Below are positions 17,309 to 26,526 of a stretch of 64,000 bases of DNA, in pieces. Origin of the DNA: Variovorax sp. PMC12 (lineage in GTDB: Bacteria; Pseudomonadota; Gammaproteobacteria; Burkholderiales; Burkholderiaceae_C); contig NZ_CP027774.1 in assembly GCF_003019815.1 (NCBI RefSeq), forward strand, positions 124,001-188,000, in the 5' to 3' direction. A model generated the notes under the pieces. That model did not search any database. It saw only the letters and a program-made list of their open reading frames with translations, and was not told the origin of the DNA. Both the position numbers and the translations under genes were made by a program. Position 1 is the stretch's first letter. Each line of letters starts with the position of its first letter.

Positions 17309-18274
17309 ATGGACACCAAGACCGACCGCCTGATCCGCACATTGCGCCTGCGCCACCTGGAGCTTCTCGCCGTGCTTTCCGAAGCCCGCACCATGCGCGG
17401 CGCGGCCACGCGGCTGCACCTGAGCCAGCCCGCGATCAGCAAGATGCTCGGCGAGATCGAGGGCTGCTTCGGCGCGCGGCTTTTCGAGCGCAGCCACCAG
17501 GGCATCCATGCGAATGCGCTGGGCGCGAGCGCGGCCTTCAGGGCGCGCGCGGTGCTCAACGAGCTGGCCCGCGCGACCGAGGACGTCGACGCGATGCAAA
17601 GCGGGATCACCGCGGTGCTGCGCGTGGGCGCACCCTCGGTGACCGCGGCCGTTCCGGCGGCCATCGTCGAGCTGCGGCGGCGCATGCCCGGCGCCGCCGT
17701 GCAGCTGCGCGAGGGCCGCGTGCATGAACTCATCCACCGCCTGCTCGACGGCGAGCTCGACTGCGTCTTCGGCGCCATCACGCCCGAGCTCGTCGCCAGC
17801 GACCTGATTCCCATGCTCGAGCCCGTGGTGCTGCTGGAAGACGAACTCTGCGTGCTGGCCTCCTGCGCGAACGAGGGCGTGGCCGGCCGCCGGCTGCGCT
17901 GGACCGACCTGCAGGCCGGCCCCTGGGTGCTGCCGCCGAAGGAAACCCTCGTGCGGCAGGCCTTCATGACCGCCTTTCTCAACAGCGGCGCGACGCCGCC
18001 CGTGCCCGTCATCGAGGCGCTCTCGTCGGTGACGATCGGCACCGTGCTTCGCAAGGACCCTTCGCTGCTGTGCGCGGTGCGCCTGGAGCACGCCGCGGAC
18101 GAGGTCGCCCGCGGCGGCGTTCAACGGCTGAAGGTCCTGCCGAAGATGGTCCTGCCGTCATTTGGCCTGTTCTTCCGGCGCGACGGGATGGAGAGGCCGC
18201 CGGTCCTGGGTGCGTTCGCCGAGGCCATCCGGCGTGTCAGCGGTTCCCTGAAGAAAACGGGCGCGAGGCCGTAG
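17309..18274 (+). CDS. LysR family transcriptional regulator
   Basis: About 321 residues. Helix-turn-helix: RHLELLAVLSEARTMRGAAT, then LHLSQPAISKMLGEIE. The LHLSQPAISKML pattern and the following GARLFERSHQG place it near the GbpR/CbbR-like group. ATG 17309 is used; an upstream in-frame codon at 17276 is less likely. It is divergent from the CoA-transferase/DUF1254/Bug unit and is the probable regulator of that unit. It converges on the PucR-type gene with 21 bases between the stops. Confidence 0.9.
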   Translation: MDTKTDRLIRTLRLRHLELLAVLSEARTMRGAATRLHLSQPAISKMLGEIEGCFGARLFERSHQGIHANALGASAAFRARAVLNELARATEDVDAMQSGITAVLRVGAPSVTAAVPAAIVELRRRMPGAAVQLREGRVHELIHRLLDGELDCVFGAITPELVASDLIPMLEPVVLLEDELCVLASCANEGVAGRRLRWTDLQAGPWVLPPKETLVRQAFMTAFLNSGATPPVPVIEALSSVTIGTVLRKDPSLLCAVRLEHAADEVARGGVQRLKVLPKMVLPSFGLFFRRDGMERPPVLGAFAEAIRRVSGSLKKTGARP

Positions 18275-18295
18275 CCCGCCACCGCGCTTGCGGCC

Positions 18296-20317
18296 TCAGC
18301 CGGGCTCGTCCTGCGGCCGTGGCTGCGCCATGCCCAGGCTCCACAGCCGCAGCGCCATGTGGATCTCCAGCGCCCGGCTGGCGCTGCCCCAGTGGCCCAG
18401 CAGCTCCTCGACGCTGGCCAGACGCTGGCGCACCGTGTTCACATGGATCCCCATGCGCACGGCCGTCGTCTTGGCGTTCTGGTTGCAGTCGAAGTAGGCC
18501 AGCAGCGTCGCCGTGAGCTCCGAGCCGCGCTTGCGGTCGTGGGACGTCAGCGCGCCGATGGTGGCGTCCAGGAAGGCATGGAGGCTGCCTTCGTCGTGCG
18601 TCTCGAACAGCACCGAGTACAGCGCCATCTCGTTCTGCCCGACGATGCACCCGCGCATGCCCAGGCGGCCCAGCACCGGCAGCGCGCGCCGCAGCGCCGC
18701 ATACACGGCGGGCATCTCGGCCGCCGAGCGCACCGGGCGCGAGAGCACGCCGCGGTAGGCGTCGCCGAGCTCGCGGCGCGCGAAAGCAGAGAGCGCCTCC
18801 ACGGCGTCCTGCGCCCTGGTGGCGGCACATGCGATGACCAGCGCCCCGTCGATCTCGTCCGTCACGTGGTCCCAGGCGGGCGCGCCCGCGCGCAGGCGCC
18901 GCGACCAGAAGCCGGGCCGGGGTTGCGCCATTTCCACCACCATCAGGGAGAGCGGTTGCGACAGATCCAGGCCGAAGCGCTCCGCGCGGTCACGCGTCAA
19001 CGCGGGCTCGTCCTGGCGCGGCGAGACCAGCGTGCGCAGCAGTGCCGACACCTCGCGGCTCTTGCCCGCCTCCACGCGTTCCTGCGACAGCAGCACGATG
19101 CCGATGACGCTCGAGCTGCGCTCGAAGGTGCGCAGGCTTACGTCGCGCAGCTCCTCGCGCCTGAACAGCAGCACGGCGCCCAGCACCTCGCTGCCGCCGA
19201 GCACCGCGATCACGCGGCACAGCTCGCCCTGCGTGGAATACGCCACCACGGAACGCCCCGCCTGCCGGCTCTCGCGCAGCGCCCGCGCCAGTGCCGCGCT
19301 GTGCGCGTCATGGGGCGCGTAGGCGTCGGCGGCGGTGCCCGCATAGCCGGGGGCGCGTCCACGGCCGATGACCTCGCACGCCTCGTCGAGCACCAGCACG
19401 CTGCCGTCGAGCAGCTGCGCGACCGATTGGCACAGCGCGCCGAGCGAAGCGCCCTTGGCCAGCAGCGACGTGAGCTGCTCGTGCGCCTCGGCCGCGCCCT
19501 GCACGTCGCGCACGTGCCGCTCCAGTTCGCCGCGGGCCAGGTCGGCATGTTCGAGCGCCGCCGCGGCCTCCGCGAACGCCTTGGCGTTGTTGATGGCCAC
19601 GGCCGCATGGGTGGCGAGCGTGCACAGGATCGACACATTGATGGCGGTGTGCGTGCGGTGGTAGCGGTCGGCCACGAACAGCAGCCCGATCACGTTGTCG
19701 TCGCACATCAGCGGCGCGCCGACGAGCGCAGCCACGCCTTCGGCGCGGAAGGTGTCGTCCAGCACCGGGTCGTGCGCGAAGCGGTTGTCGTGCAGGTAGT
19801 CGGGCGTGAAGAACGGCAGGCGGGTGGACATCACGATGCCCGCAACGCCCAGGTTGCGGGCCGCGGTCATCTTGCCCGTGCGCTCGGAGATGGCGCCGTC
19901 GGCCACGACCACCTGGAACTCGCCGCTGGCGGCGTCGTAGATGGTCAGCCAGCACAGGTGCGAGCCCATGAGGTGGCGCGCGCGCCCGACGATCGCCTTG
20001 AGCAGCCCGTTCAGGTCGAGGCGGCTCGACAGGTCCTGCGCGGATTCGATCACGGCGAGCATGCCGCGCTCGCGCTGCTCGTGCACCTCGAGCCGGTTGC
20101 GCAGCGCCATGGCCATGCGCACCAGCTCGACCAGGCCCGGCTTGCGCTGCACCGCGTCGGGCAGCGCCTCGACGCCGGCAAGCCGCGCCGCGAATTCCTC
20201 GGCCGGCGCGTTGCGGTGCAGCAGGCCCAGCAGCTCGGCGGCGATCTCGTCGGCATGGACGCTTGCATCGGCCGGCGACCCCGGCGCGCGGGCTCGTTCG
20301 GGAGACAGTAAGGACAT
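18296..20317 (-). CDS. GAF-domain, PucR/CdaR-type helix-turn-helix transcriptional regulator
   Basis: 673 residues. A GAF sensor lies at about residues 100-255 (LNGLLKAIVGRARHLMG, VVVADGAISERTG, and a TLATHAAVAINNAKAF helix). A second sensor-like region lies at 280-400, a CdaR/GGDEF-like linker at 430-560, and a PucR C-terminal helix-turn-helix near 610-660 (LLAYFDCNQNAKTTAVRMGI, then VNTVRQRLASVEELLG). PucR-type regulators are transcriptional activators of catabolic genes. It is divergent from the SDR/liv/BKACE operon with about 200 bases between starts holding strong palindromes, so it very probably controls that operon in response to a small ligand bound by GAF. Confidence 0.9.
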   Translation of the reverse strand: MSLLSPERARAPGSPADASVHADEIAAELLGLLHRNAPAEEFAARLAGVEALPDAVQRKPGLVELVRMAMALRNRLEVHEQRERGMLAVIESAQDLSSRLDLNGLLKAIVGRARHLMGSHLCWLTIYDAASGEFQVVVADGAISERTGKMTAARNLGVAGIVMSTRLPFFTPDYLHDNRFAHDPVLDDTFRAEGVAALVGAPLMCDDNVIGLLFVADRYHRTHTAINVSILCTLATHAAVAINNAKAFAEAAAALEHADLARGELERHVRDVQGAAEAHEQLTSLLAKGASLGALCQSVAQLLDGSVLVLDEACEVIGRGRAPGYAGTAADAYAPHDAHSAALARALRESRQAGRSVVAYSTQGELCRVIAVLGGSEVLGAVLLFRREELRDVSLRTFERSSSVIGIVLLSQERVEAGKSREVSALLRTLVSPRQDEPALTRDRAERFGLDLSQPLSLMVVEMAQPRPGFWSRRLRAGAPAWDHVTDEIDGALVIACAATRAQDAVEALSAFARRELGDAYRGVLSRPVRSAAEMPAVYAALRRALPVLGRLGMRGCIVGQNEMALYSVLFETHDEGSLHAFLDATIGALTSHDRKRGSELTATLLAYFDCNQNAKTTAVRMGIHVNTVRQRLASVEELLGHWGSASRALEIHMALRLWSLGMAQPRPQDEPG

Positions 20318-20408
20318 AGGGCCGCGAAGGCTAGCAGAACGCTGCCGCCATGCCCATGGGTTGCAGCCCTGCCCCTGCGGGCTGTGAGGACGGGCGGCAC
20401 CACGCGAT

Positions 20409-20446
20409 CACATCGGCGCAGCCGCATCGATGTGCGCGGCGCACAT
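20409..20446. promoter_or_regulatory. overlapping palindromes, candidate operator of the PucR-type regulator
   Basis: Two perfect inverted repeats overlap in the gap between the divergent regulator and SDR genes. One is CACATCG (20409-20415) with CGATGTG (20428-20434). The other is ATGTGCG, three bases, CGCACAT (20430-20446). The regulator next door is the natural ligand of such sites, but no binding data exist here. Confidence 0.45.
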
Positions 20447-20518
20447 AGTGCCGCGCAGCGCCGTTGCGGACACTGCGTGCAGCAAGCGGGAAGGCCGCGA
20501 CACACACCACAGGAACAC

Positions 20519-21310
20519 ATGAGCATCATCGATTCACTGCGCCCGCCACCCGGCCTGCGCGTGCTGGTCAGCGCGGGGGCGGCGGGCATCGGCGCGGCGG
20601 TGGCCCTGGCATTCCGCGAGACGGGCGCGCGCGTGCATGTGTGCGACATCGACCGCTCCGCGCTCGAACGCCTCGCGCGCGAAGCGCCCGAACTCACCTA
20701 CAGCACGGCCGACGCCTCGGTTCCCGAGGACGTGGAGCGCGTCTTCGACGACGTGCAGGGCGCGCTCGGCGGCCTCGACGTGCTGGTCAACAACGTGGGC
20801 ATCGCCGGCCCCACCGGCGCGATCGAGGACCTCAAGCGCGCCGACTGGGAGCGCACCGTCTCGGTCAACCTGAACAGCCAGTTCTACTTCGCCCAGCGCG
20901 CGGTGCCGCTGCTCAGGCGCTCCACCATGGGCCCGAACCTCATCGCCATGAGCTCGGTCGCCGGCCGTCTCGGCTATGCCTACCGCACGCCCTACGCATC
21001 CACCAAGTGGGCCATCGTCGGGCTCATGAAGTCGCTGGCCATCGAGCTCGGCCCGCAGGGCGTGCGGGTCAACGCGATCCTTCCGGGCACCGTCGAGGGG
21101 GAGCGCATGAACGGCGTGATCGGTGCGCGCGCGGCCACCGCCGGCGTGTCGGTGGAGGCCATGCGCGCGGAGTACCTGCGCAAGATTTCGCTGCGCCGCA
21201 TGGTCACCGTGGAGGACGTCGCCGCCATGGCGCTGTTCCTGAGCTCGCCCGCCGCGCGCAACCTGAGCGGCCAGGCCATCAGCGTCGACGGGAACATGGA
21301 ATACCTCTGA
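20519..21310 (+). CDS. SDR family oxidoreductase
   Basis: 263 residues from ATG 20519, which has an AGGA box 7 bases upstream. The cofactor motif is SAGAAGIG (residues 18-25), with serine in place of the usual threonine. The next motif is NNVG (91-94), and Tyr159 with Lys163 (YASTK) completes the catalytic pair. Asp43 suggests NAD(H). It is the first gene after the regulator-operator region and leads into the ABC importer genes, so it likely oxidises or reduces the imported compound. The substrate is not known. Confidence 0.9.
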   Translation: MSIIDSLRPPPGLRVLVSAGAAGIGAAVALAFRETGARVHVCDIDRSALERLAREAPELTYSTADASVPEDVERVFDDVQGALGGLDVLVNNVGIAGPTGAIEDLKRADWERTVSVNLNSQFYFAQRAVPLLRRSTMGPNLIAMSSVAGRLGYAYRTPYASTKWAIVGLMKSLAIELGPQGVRVNAILPGTVEGERMNGVIGARAATAGVSVEAMRAEYLRKISLRRMVTVEDVAAMALFLSSPAARNLSGQAISVDGNMEYL

Positions 21311-21369
21311 GCCCCCTGCGCCGCACGCACAACGGGCACCCTATTTTTTCAAGAAGCATGGAGACATCA

Positions 21370-22614
21370 ATGCACACACTCGCCACCTTTCCCTCCGCCC
21401 TGGCCTGCACGCTGGGCCTGCTGTGCTTCGGCGCGTCGGCCGCGCCCGTGAAGATCGGCGTGCTCGAGACGCTGTCGGGCCCGCAGGCCTCGTCGGGGCA
21501 GGCCTACCGCACGGCCGTGCGCTTCGCGGTGGACCAGATCAACGCGGCCGGCGGCTGGAACGGCGAGCCGGTGCAGCTGCTGGAGTACGACAACCAGGGC
21601 GGTCCCGCGGGCGCCGCCGACAAGCTCAAGGCGGCCGCGGCCGACGGCGTGCAGCTGATCGTGCAGGGCGCGTCCTCGGCCATCGGCGGGCAGATCACGG
21701 AGGACGTGCGCAAACACAACCTGCGCAACCCCGGCAAGGAGATCATCTACATCAACGTGGGGGCCGAGGCGCTGGAACTCACGGGCGAGAAGTGCAACTT
21801 CCACCACTTCCGCTTCAGCGGCGACGCGCAGATCCGCACCAAGGCGCTGGTGAGCGCGATGAAGCAGGCCAATGCGCTGGGCACGCGGGTGTACGCGATC
21901 AACCAGAACTATTCGTGGGGCCAGGACATGGAGCGTGCCATCTCCGACAACGCCGCCGCCGGCGGCTACCAGGTGGTGGAGAAGACGCTGCACGACGTCA
22001 ACAAGGTGCAGGATTTCGCGCCCTACGTGGCGAAGATCAGCGCGTCGAAGGCCGACTCGGTGCTCACCGGCAACTGGTCCAACGACCTGCTGCTGCTGAT
22101 GAAGGCGTCGAAGTCCGCCGGGCTGAAGGTGCGCTTCGGCACCGTGTTCCTCGACCAGCCCGGCAACCTCGCCAACGCGGGCGACCTGGCGGTGGGCCAC
22201 TTCGTGGCGCACACCTTCAACGCGGAGGCCGGCGGCGCCGAGGGCGAGCGCTTCGTGAACGAGTACAAGGCCAAGACCGGGCACGCGCCGGCCTTCATCG
22301 AGCCGCAGACGGTGTTCGGCATGGCCATGGTGGCCGACGCGCTCAAGCGCACCAGGCCCGAGGGCGGCGTGCTGAACGTGAACGCGCTGGCCAGGGCCAT
22401 CGAGACCGCGAAGATCAAAACGCCCATGGGCGAGATGAGCATGCGCGCGGCCGACCACCAGGTGCAGATGCCCATCGTGGTGTCGACGGTGGCCAAGGAC
22501 GCGCGCTACAAGGCGGACGACACCGACATGGGCTTCAAGCCGGTCAAGCGCTTCTCGGCCGAGGAAGCCTCGACGCCGGCGCAGTCGAGCTGCGCGATGA
22601 AGCGCCCCGCCTGA
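21370..22614 (+). CDS. branched-chain amino acid-type ABC transporter substrate-binding protein
   Basis: 414 residues. Signal peptide with cleavage near GASA, then VKIGVLETLSGPQASSGQA, the standard opening of LivK-like receptors. AVDQINAAGGWNGEPVQLLE follows. The ligand pocket region has NVGAEALELTGEKCNFHHFR in place of the usual amino acid-binding residues, which hints at a non-amino-acid ligand such as an aromatic acid. The start at 21370 has GGAG at a good spacing; ATG at 21358 in the same frame adds four residues. It heads a full LivHMGF set in the same direction. Confidence 0.9.
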   Translation: MHTLATFPSALACTLGLLCFGASAAPVKIGVLETLSGPQASSGQAYRTAVRFAVDQINAAGGWNGEPVQLLEYDNQGGPAGAADKLKAAAADGVQLIVQGASSAIGGQITEDVRKHNLRNPGKEIIYINVGAEALELTGEKCNFHHFRFSGDAQIRTKALVSAMKQANALGTRVYAINQNYSWGQDMERAISDNAAAGGYQVVEKTLHDVNKVQDFAPYVAKISASKADSVLTGNWSNDLLLLMKASKSAGLKVRFGTVFLDQPGNLANAGDLAVGHFVAHTFNAEAGGAEGERFVNEYKAKTGHAPAFIEPQTVFGMAMVADALKRTRPEGGVLNVNALARAIETAKIKTPMGEMSMRAADHQVQMPIVVSTVAKDARYKADDTDMGFKPVKRFSAEEASTPAQSSCAMKRPA

Positions 22615-22705
22615 GCACGGCCCTTCGCGCCACTTGCATCCACCACACCGACGGGGCCATGACGCCCCCGCCGGCGCAGCCTCGGCTGCCACCAGGAGAA
22701 AACCC

Positions 22706-23647
22706 ATGGACCAGCTCATCGTCTCGCTCATGAACGGCATCGTCTACGGACTGCTGCTGTTCATGGTGTCCGCCGGACTGACGCTCATCTTCGGCATGAT
22801 GGGCGTGCTGAACTTCGCGCACGCCTCGTTCTACATGCTCGGGGCGTATTTCGCCTACTCGCTGCAGGGCGTCATCGGCTTCTGGCCCGCGGTGATCGCC
22901 TCGCCGCTGCTGGTCGGCGTGATCGGCGTGGTGGTCGAGCGCTTCTTCCTGCGCCGGGTGCACCACCACGGCCACGCCCATGAGCTGCTGCTGACCTTCG
23001 GGTTGTCCTTCATCATCGCGGAGTCGATCAAGCTGTTCTTCGGCAACTTCCCGGTCGACTACCGCATCCCGGCCGCGCTCGACGTGCCGGCCTTCTCCCT
23101 CGGCGGTGCGCAGTACCCGGCCTACCGGCTGGTGATGGGCGGCATCGCGATCGCCATGTTCGTCGCGATCTACCTACTGCTCACGCGCACGCGGGTGGGC
23201 ATCGTGGTGCGCTCGGCCATCTACAAGCCGCGCATGGCGGAGGCGCTCGGGCACAACGTGCCGCTGGTGTTCATGGGGGTGTTCGGTGTGGGCGCGGCGC
23301 TCGCGGGCCTGGCCGGTGCGGTGGCCGGCGCGTTCTACACCACCAACCCCAACATGGCGCTCGAACTCGGGGTGATGGTGTTCGTGGTGGTCGTCGTCGG
23401 CGGGCTGGGCTCGCTCGGCGGGGCCATGCTGGCGTCGCTGCTGATCGGCGTCATCACCTCGCTGGCCGTGGGCATCGACCGCAGCCTGGCGGACCTGCTC
23501 GCGCTGTTCGGCGCCGGCGACTGGGCGCGCGGCGTGGGCGGGCTGCTGACGCTGAAGGTGTCGAGCCTGTCGGCCACCATCCCGTTCGCGCTGATGCTGC
23601 TGATCCTGCTGGTGCGCCCGGGCGGGCTCATGGGCGAGAAGGGCTAA
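22706..23647 (+). CDS. livH: branched-chain-type ABC transporter permease (LivH-like)
   Basis: 313 residues with about eight membrane helices. It begins LIVSLMNGIVYGLLLFMVSA and has the GVLNFAHASFYMLGAY segment typical of LivH. The coupling segment is near NMALELGVMVFVVVVVGGLG. AGGAG lies 8 bases before ATG 22706. It pairs with the LivM-like permease, which starts 4 bases after its stop. Confidence 0.92.
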   Translation: MDQLIVSLMNGIVYGLLLFMVSAGLTLIFGMMGVLNFAHASFYMLGAYFAYSLQGVIGFWPAVIASPLLVGVIGVVVERFFLRRVHHHGHAHELLLTFGLSFIIAESIKLFFGNFPVDYRIPAALDVPAFSLGGAQYPAYRLVMGGIAIAMFVAIYLLLTRTRVGIVVRSAIYKPRMAEALGHNVPLVFMGVFGVGAALAGLAGAVAGAFYTTNPNMALELGVMVFVVVVVGGLGSLGGAMLASLLIGVITSLAVGIDRSLADLLALFGAGDWARGVGGLLTLKVSSLSATIPFALMLLILLVRPGGLMGEKG

Positions 23648-23651
23648 GCCG

Positions 23652-24971
23652 ATGAGACCCGCCATCGTCTCCCTGCGCGCACTCGCGCTCGCGGCCACCG
23701 GCGCCGCGCTGCTGGCCGCCCTGCCCTTCCTGCTGACGCAGGGCCTGCTCAATGCGGCGATCCAGATGCTCATCGCCGCGCTGTTCGCCAGCGCCTACAA
23801 CCTGCTGTGCGGCCAGGCCGGCATGCTGTCGTTCGGCCACGCGGCCTACTTCGGCGTCGGGGCCTTCGGCACCGTGCACGCCATGAACGCCGTGGGCGGC
23901 GCGGGGCTGCTGCCCACGCCGCTGCTGCCGCTGGCCGGCGCGGCGAGCGGGCTGGTCTTCGGCGCCATCGCGGGGTGGTTCGCCACGCAGCGCAGCGGCA
24001 CCTACTTCGCGATGATCACGCTGGCCATCGCGGAACTGGTGCATTCGCTGGCGCCGCACCTCAAGGGCCTGTTCGGCGGCGAAGCGGGCGTGTCGACCAT
24101 GCGCATGCCCGCATGGGGCCTGGACTTCGGCTCGACCCTGCAGGTGTACTACCTCACGCTGGCCTGGGTGCTGGTGTCGGTGGGGCTGCTGTACCTGTAC
24201 ACGCGCACGCCGCTGGGCCGCCTCACCTTCGGGCTGCGCGAGAACAGCCACCGGCTGCGCTTCCTCGGCTACAACGTGCACGGCCTCGGCATGCTGGTGT
24301 TCGCGCTGTCGGCGATGTTCGCGGGCATCGCCGGCAGCCTGCAGGTGGTGTCCAACGAATCCGCGAACTACGTCGTGTTCGACCCGGCCCTGTCGGCCGC
24401 CGTGGTGCTCAACACCTACATCGGGGGCGTCAAGGTGTTCCTCGGCCCCGCGCTGGGCGCGGCGCTGATGACCTTCTTCGGCTATGCGGTGTCCGATCTC
24501 ACGCAGTCCTGGCTGCTGTACCAGGGCATCCTTTTCGTGCTGGTGATGATGTTCATGCCCTCGGGGCTCGCGGGGCTGGGGGGCACCGCCGCGCGCCTGC
24601 GCCAGCGCTTCGGCCTCGCGCGGATCGTGCCGCTGGCGGCACTGTCGGTCGGCGCGGCGCTGCTGCTGAGCCTGGGCGGCACCTTCGCCATCGAGATGCT
24701 GCAGCGCGTGTTCTCGCAGGACTATCGCGCGATGGCTCGCCTGCAGCCCGCCGGCGCCTGGCCGCCGCTTCAGTTTCTGGGCCGCGCGTGGCTGCCCGCC
24801 GCGTTCCCGACCTGGGCCGTGCCGGCGGCGCTGCTGGCGTCGGGCGCGTGGCTGGCGCACCTTGCCCGGCAGCGGTTGCGCGCGCTGGCCGACGCTGAAA
24901 GCCCCTCGGCGGCCGGCGCGAACGCTCACCCCTCCACGCGCCTGGCCGCACACCCGGAGGGCACCGCATGA
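23652..24971 (+). CDS. livM: branched-chain-type ABC transporter permease (LivM-like)
   Basis: 439 residues, longer than the usual 320-360. The core has about eight helices (GQAGMLSFGHAAYFGVGAFG, and FGLRENSHRLRFLGYN with FAGIAGSL). The extra C-terminal part after about residue 330 adds two more hydrophobic stretches and a polar tail and has no evident match to LivM. The stop overlaps the LivG-like ATG by 4 bases. Confidence 0.9.
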   Translation: MRPAIVSLRALALAATGAALLAALPFLLTQGLLNAAIQMLIAALFASAYNLLCGQAGMLSFGHAAYFGVGAFGTVHAMNAVGGAGLLPTPLLPLAGAASGLVFGAIAGWFATQRSGTYFAMITLAIAELVHSLAPHLKGLFGGEAGVSTMRMPAWGLDFGSTLQVYYLTLAWVLVSVGLLYLYTRTPLGRLTFGLRENSHRLRFLGYNVHGLGMLVFALSAMFAGIAGSLQVVSNESANYVVFDPALSAAVVLNTYIGGVKVFLGPALGAALMTFFGYAVSDLTQSWLLYQGILFVLVMMFMPSGLAGLGGTAARLRQRFGLARIVPLAALSVGAALLLSLGGTFAIEMLQRVFSQDYRAMARLQPAGAWPPLQFLGRAWLPAAFPTWAVPAALLASGAWLAHLARQRLRALADAESPSAAGANAHPSTRLAAHPEGTA

Positions 24972-25723
24972 ACGACGCGATCCTCAGCATCCGCGGTTTG
25001 CGCAAGTCCTTCGGCCCCACGGAAATCATGCGCGGCGTGGACCTGGAGCTGCGCGGCGCCGAACGGCACGCGCTGATCGGGCCCAACGGCGCGGGCAAGT
25101 CCACGCTCTTCCACCTGATCTCGGGCCACCTGGCGCCGTCGGCCGGGGAGATCCGCTTCGAGGGACAGCAGATCGCCGGGCGCACGCCGCAGGCCATCAA
25201 CCGGCTCGGGCTGGCGCGCTCGTTCCAGATCACCAACATCTTCCCGAAGCTCACGGTGTTCGAGAACATCCGCCTGGCGGTGATGCGCCTGCACGGGCTG
25301 CAGTACAACTTCTGGACATTCATCGACCGCGACCGCGGCATCCGCGAGCAGACCGAGCGCCTGCTGGAGCTGGTGCGGCTGCAGGCGCGCGCCGCCACCG
25401 TCGCGGGCGAGATGGCGTACTCCGAGCAGCGCTCGCTCGAGATCGCGATGACGCTGGCCTCCGACCCGAAGGTGATCCTGCTGGACGAGCCGATGGCGGG
25501 CATGTCCACCGAGGAGACCCACTACACCGCGCAGCTGATCCGCGAGGTGACGCAGGGCCGCGCGCTGATGATCGTGGAGCACGACATGGACGTGGTGTTC
25601 TCGCTGAGCGACCGCATCAGCGTGCTGGTGTACGGCCAGGTGATCGCCACCGGCACGCCCGAGGAGATCCGTGGCAATGCGGCCGTCAAGGAAGCGTACC
25701 TCGGCGAGGAGGTGGCGCCATGA
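24968..25723 (+). CDS. livG: branched-chain-type ABC transporter ATP-binding protein (LivG-like)
   Basis: 251 residues. Walker A GPNGAGKST is intact (near residues 38-46). Walker B is VILLDEPMAGMS, followed by the D-loop and a switch histidine in VEHDMDVVFSL. The signature region reads MAYSEQRSLEIA, where LivG proteins normally have Y-G-E-Q-R-R, so serine replaces the conserved glycine. It overlaps the LivM-like gene and the LivF-like gene by 4 bases each, as in one tightly coupled operon. Confidence 0.92.
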   Translation: MNDAILSIRGLRKSFGPTEIMRGVDLELRGAERHALIGPNGAGKSTLFHLISGHLAPSAGEIRFEGQQIAGRTPQAINRLGLARSFQITNIFPKLTVFENIRLAVMRLHGLQYNFWTFIDRDRGIREQTERLLELVRLQARAATVAGEMAYSEQRSLEIAMTLASDPKVILLDEPMAGMSTEETHYTAQLIREVTQGRALMIVEHDMDVVFSLSDRISVLVYGQVIATGTPEEIRGNAAVKEAYLGEEVAP

Positions 25724-26469
25724 CGACGGCAACGGCAACCACCCGCGCCACGCCACCCGGCGACGCGCTGCTGCAGGTCAGCGGGCTGCACGTGCACTAC
25801 GGCAAGAGCCATGTGCTGCACGGCGTCGACCTGCGGGTGGCGCGCAACGAGGTGATCAGCCTGCTCGGGCGCAACGGCTCCGGGCGCTCCACCACCATGA
25901 AGGCCGTGATGGGGCTGGTGCCGCCCTCGGCGGGCCGCGTCGTGCTGGAGGGACGCGAGCTGGCCGGCGCACGGCCGTACGCGGTGTGCCGCGCCGGCAT
26001 CGGCTACGTGCCCGAAGAACGCGAGGTGTTCGCCAACCTCACGGTCGACGAGAACCTGCGCATGGGCGAGCAGCGCGCGGCGCCCGGCGCGCACCGCTGG
26101 CGCATCGAGGACATGTTCGACTACTTTCCCCGGCTCAAGGAGCGGCGCAACACCAAGGCCGGCAGCATGTCGGGCGGCGAGCAGCAGATGCTCACGATGT
26201 GCCGCTCGCTGCTGGGCAACCCGCGCGTGATGCTCATCGACGAGCCCACCGAAGGGCTCGCGCCGAAGATCGTGGCGCAGGTGGGCGAATGCATCGTCGA
26301 CATGCACCGCAAGGGCCTGTCGGTGGTGCTGGTGGAGCAGAAGCTCGCCATCGCGCTGAAGGTGTCGACGCGCGTGTGCGTGATGGGCCACGGCCGCATC
26401 GTGTTCGAGGGCACGCCGCAGGCACTGATGGGCGACCAGAAGCTCGTGTCCGAATGGCTGGCGGTCTGA
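25720..26469 (+). CDS. livF: branched-chain-type ABC transporter ATP-binding protein (LivF-like) with Walker A Lys-to-Arg change
   Basis: 249 residues. It has VEQKLAIALKVSTRVCVMGH at the switch region, SMSGGEQQMLTMCRSLL as the signature and VMLIDEPTEGLAP as Walker B. The Walker A loop reads GRNGSGRST (residues 50-58). The lysine that contacts the ATP phosphates is replaced by Arg56, encoded by CGC. In most ABC ATPases that change abolishes or strongly weakens hydrolysis, so this subunit may be a regulatory or degenerate site paired with the intact LivG-like partner. The protein is otherwise complete. The ATG has a GAGG box 8 bases upstream. Confidence 0.92.
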   Translation: MTTATATTRATPPGDALLQVSGLHVHYGKSHVLHGVDLRVARNEVISLLGRNGSGRSTTMKAVMGLVPPSAGRVVLEGRELAGARPYAVCRAGIGYVPEEREVFANLTVDENLRMGEQRAAPGAHRWRIEDMFDYFPRLKERRNTKAGSMSGGEQQMLTMCRSLLGNPRVMLIDEPTEGLAPKIVAQVGECIVDMHRKGLSVVLVEQKLAIALKVSTRVCVMGHGRIVFEGTPQALMGDQKLVSEWLAV

Positions 26470-26526
26470 AGCCGGCCGCCCTTTTTTCCCATCACCCACC
26501 TCTTCCATCCATCGACGGCATACGCC

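Noticed and set aside
14756..18124. A 3.3-kb open frame on the minus strand running through two genes
   Set aside because: Only the part 14756-16015 shows family motifs (DUF1254/1214). The rest lies opposite a LysR gene or out of frame with a CoA-transferase and is open only because of high GC.
26470..26526. A separate promoter between the importer and BKACE gene
   Set aside because: The gap is 57 bases with no clear -35 or -10 pair, so co-transcription is simpler.
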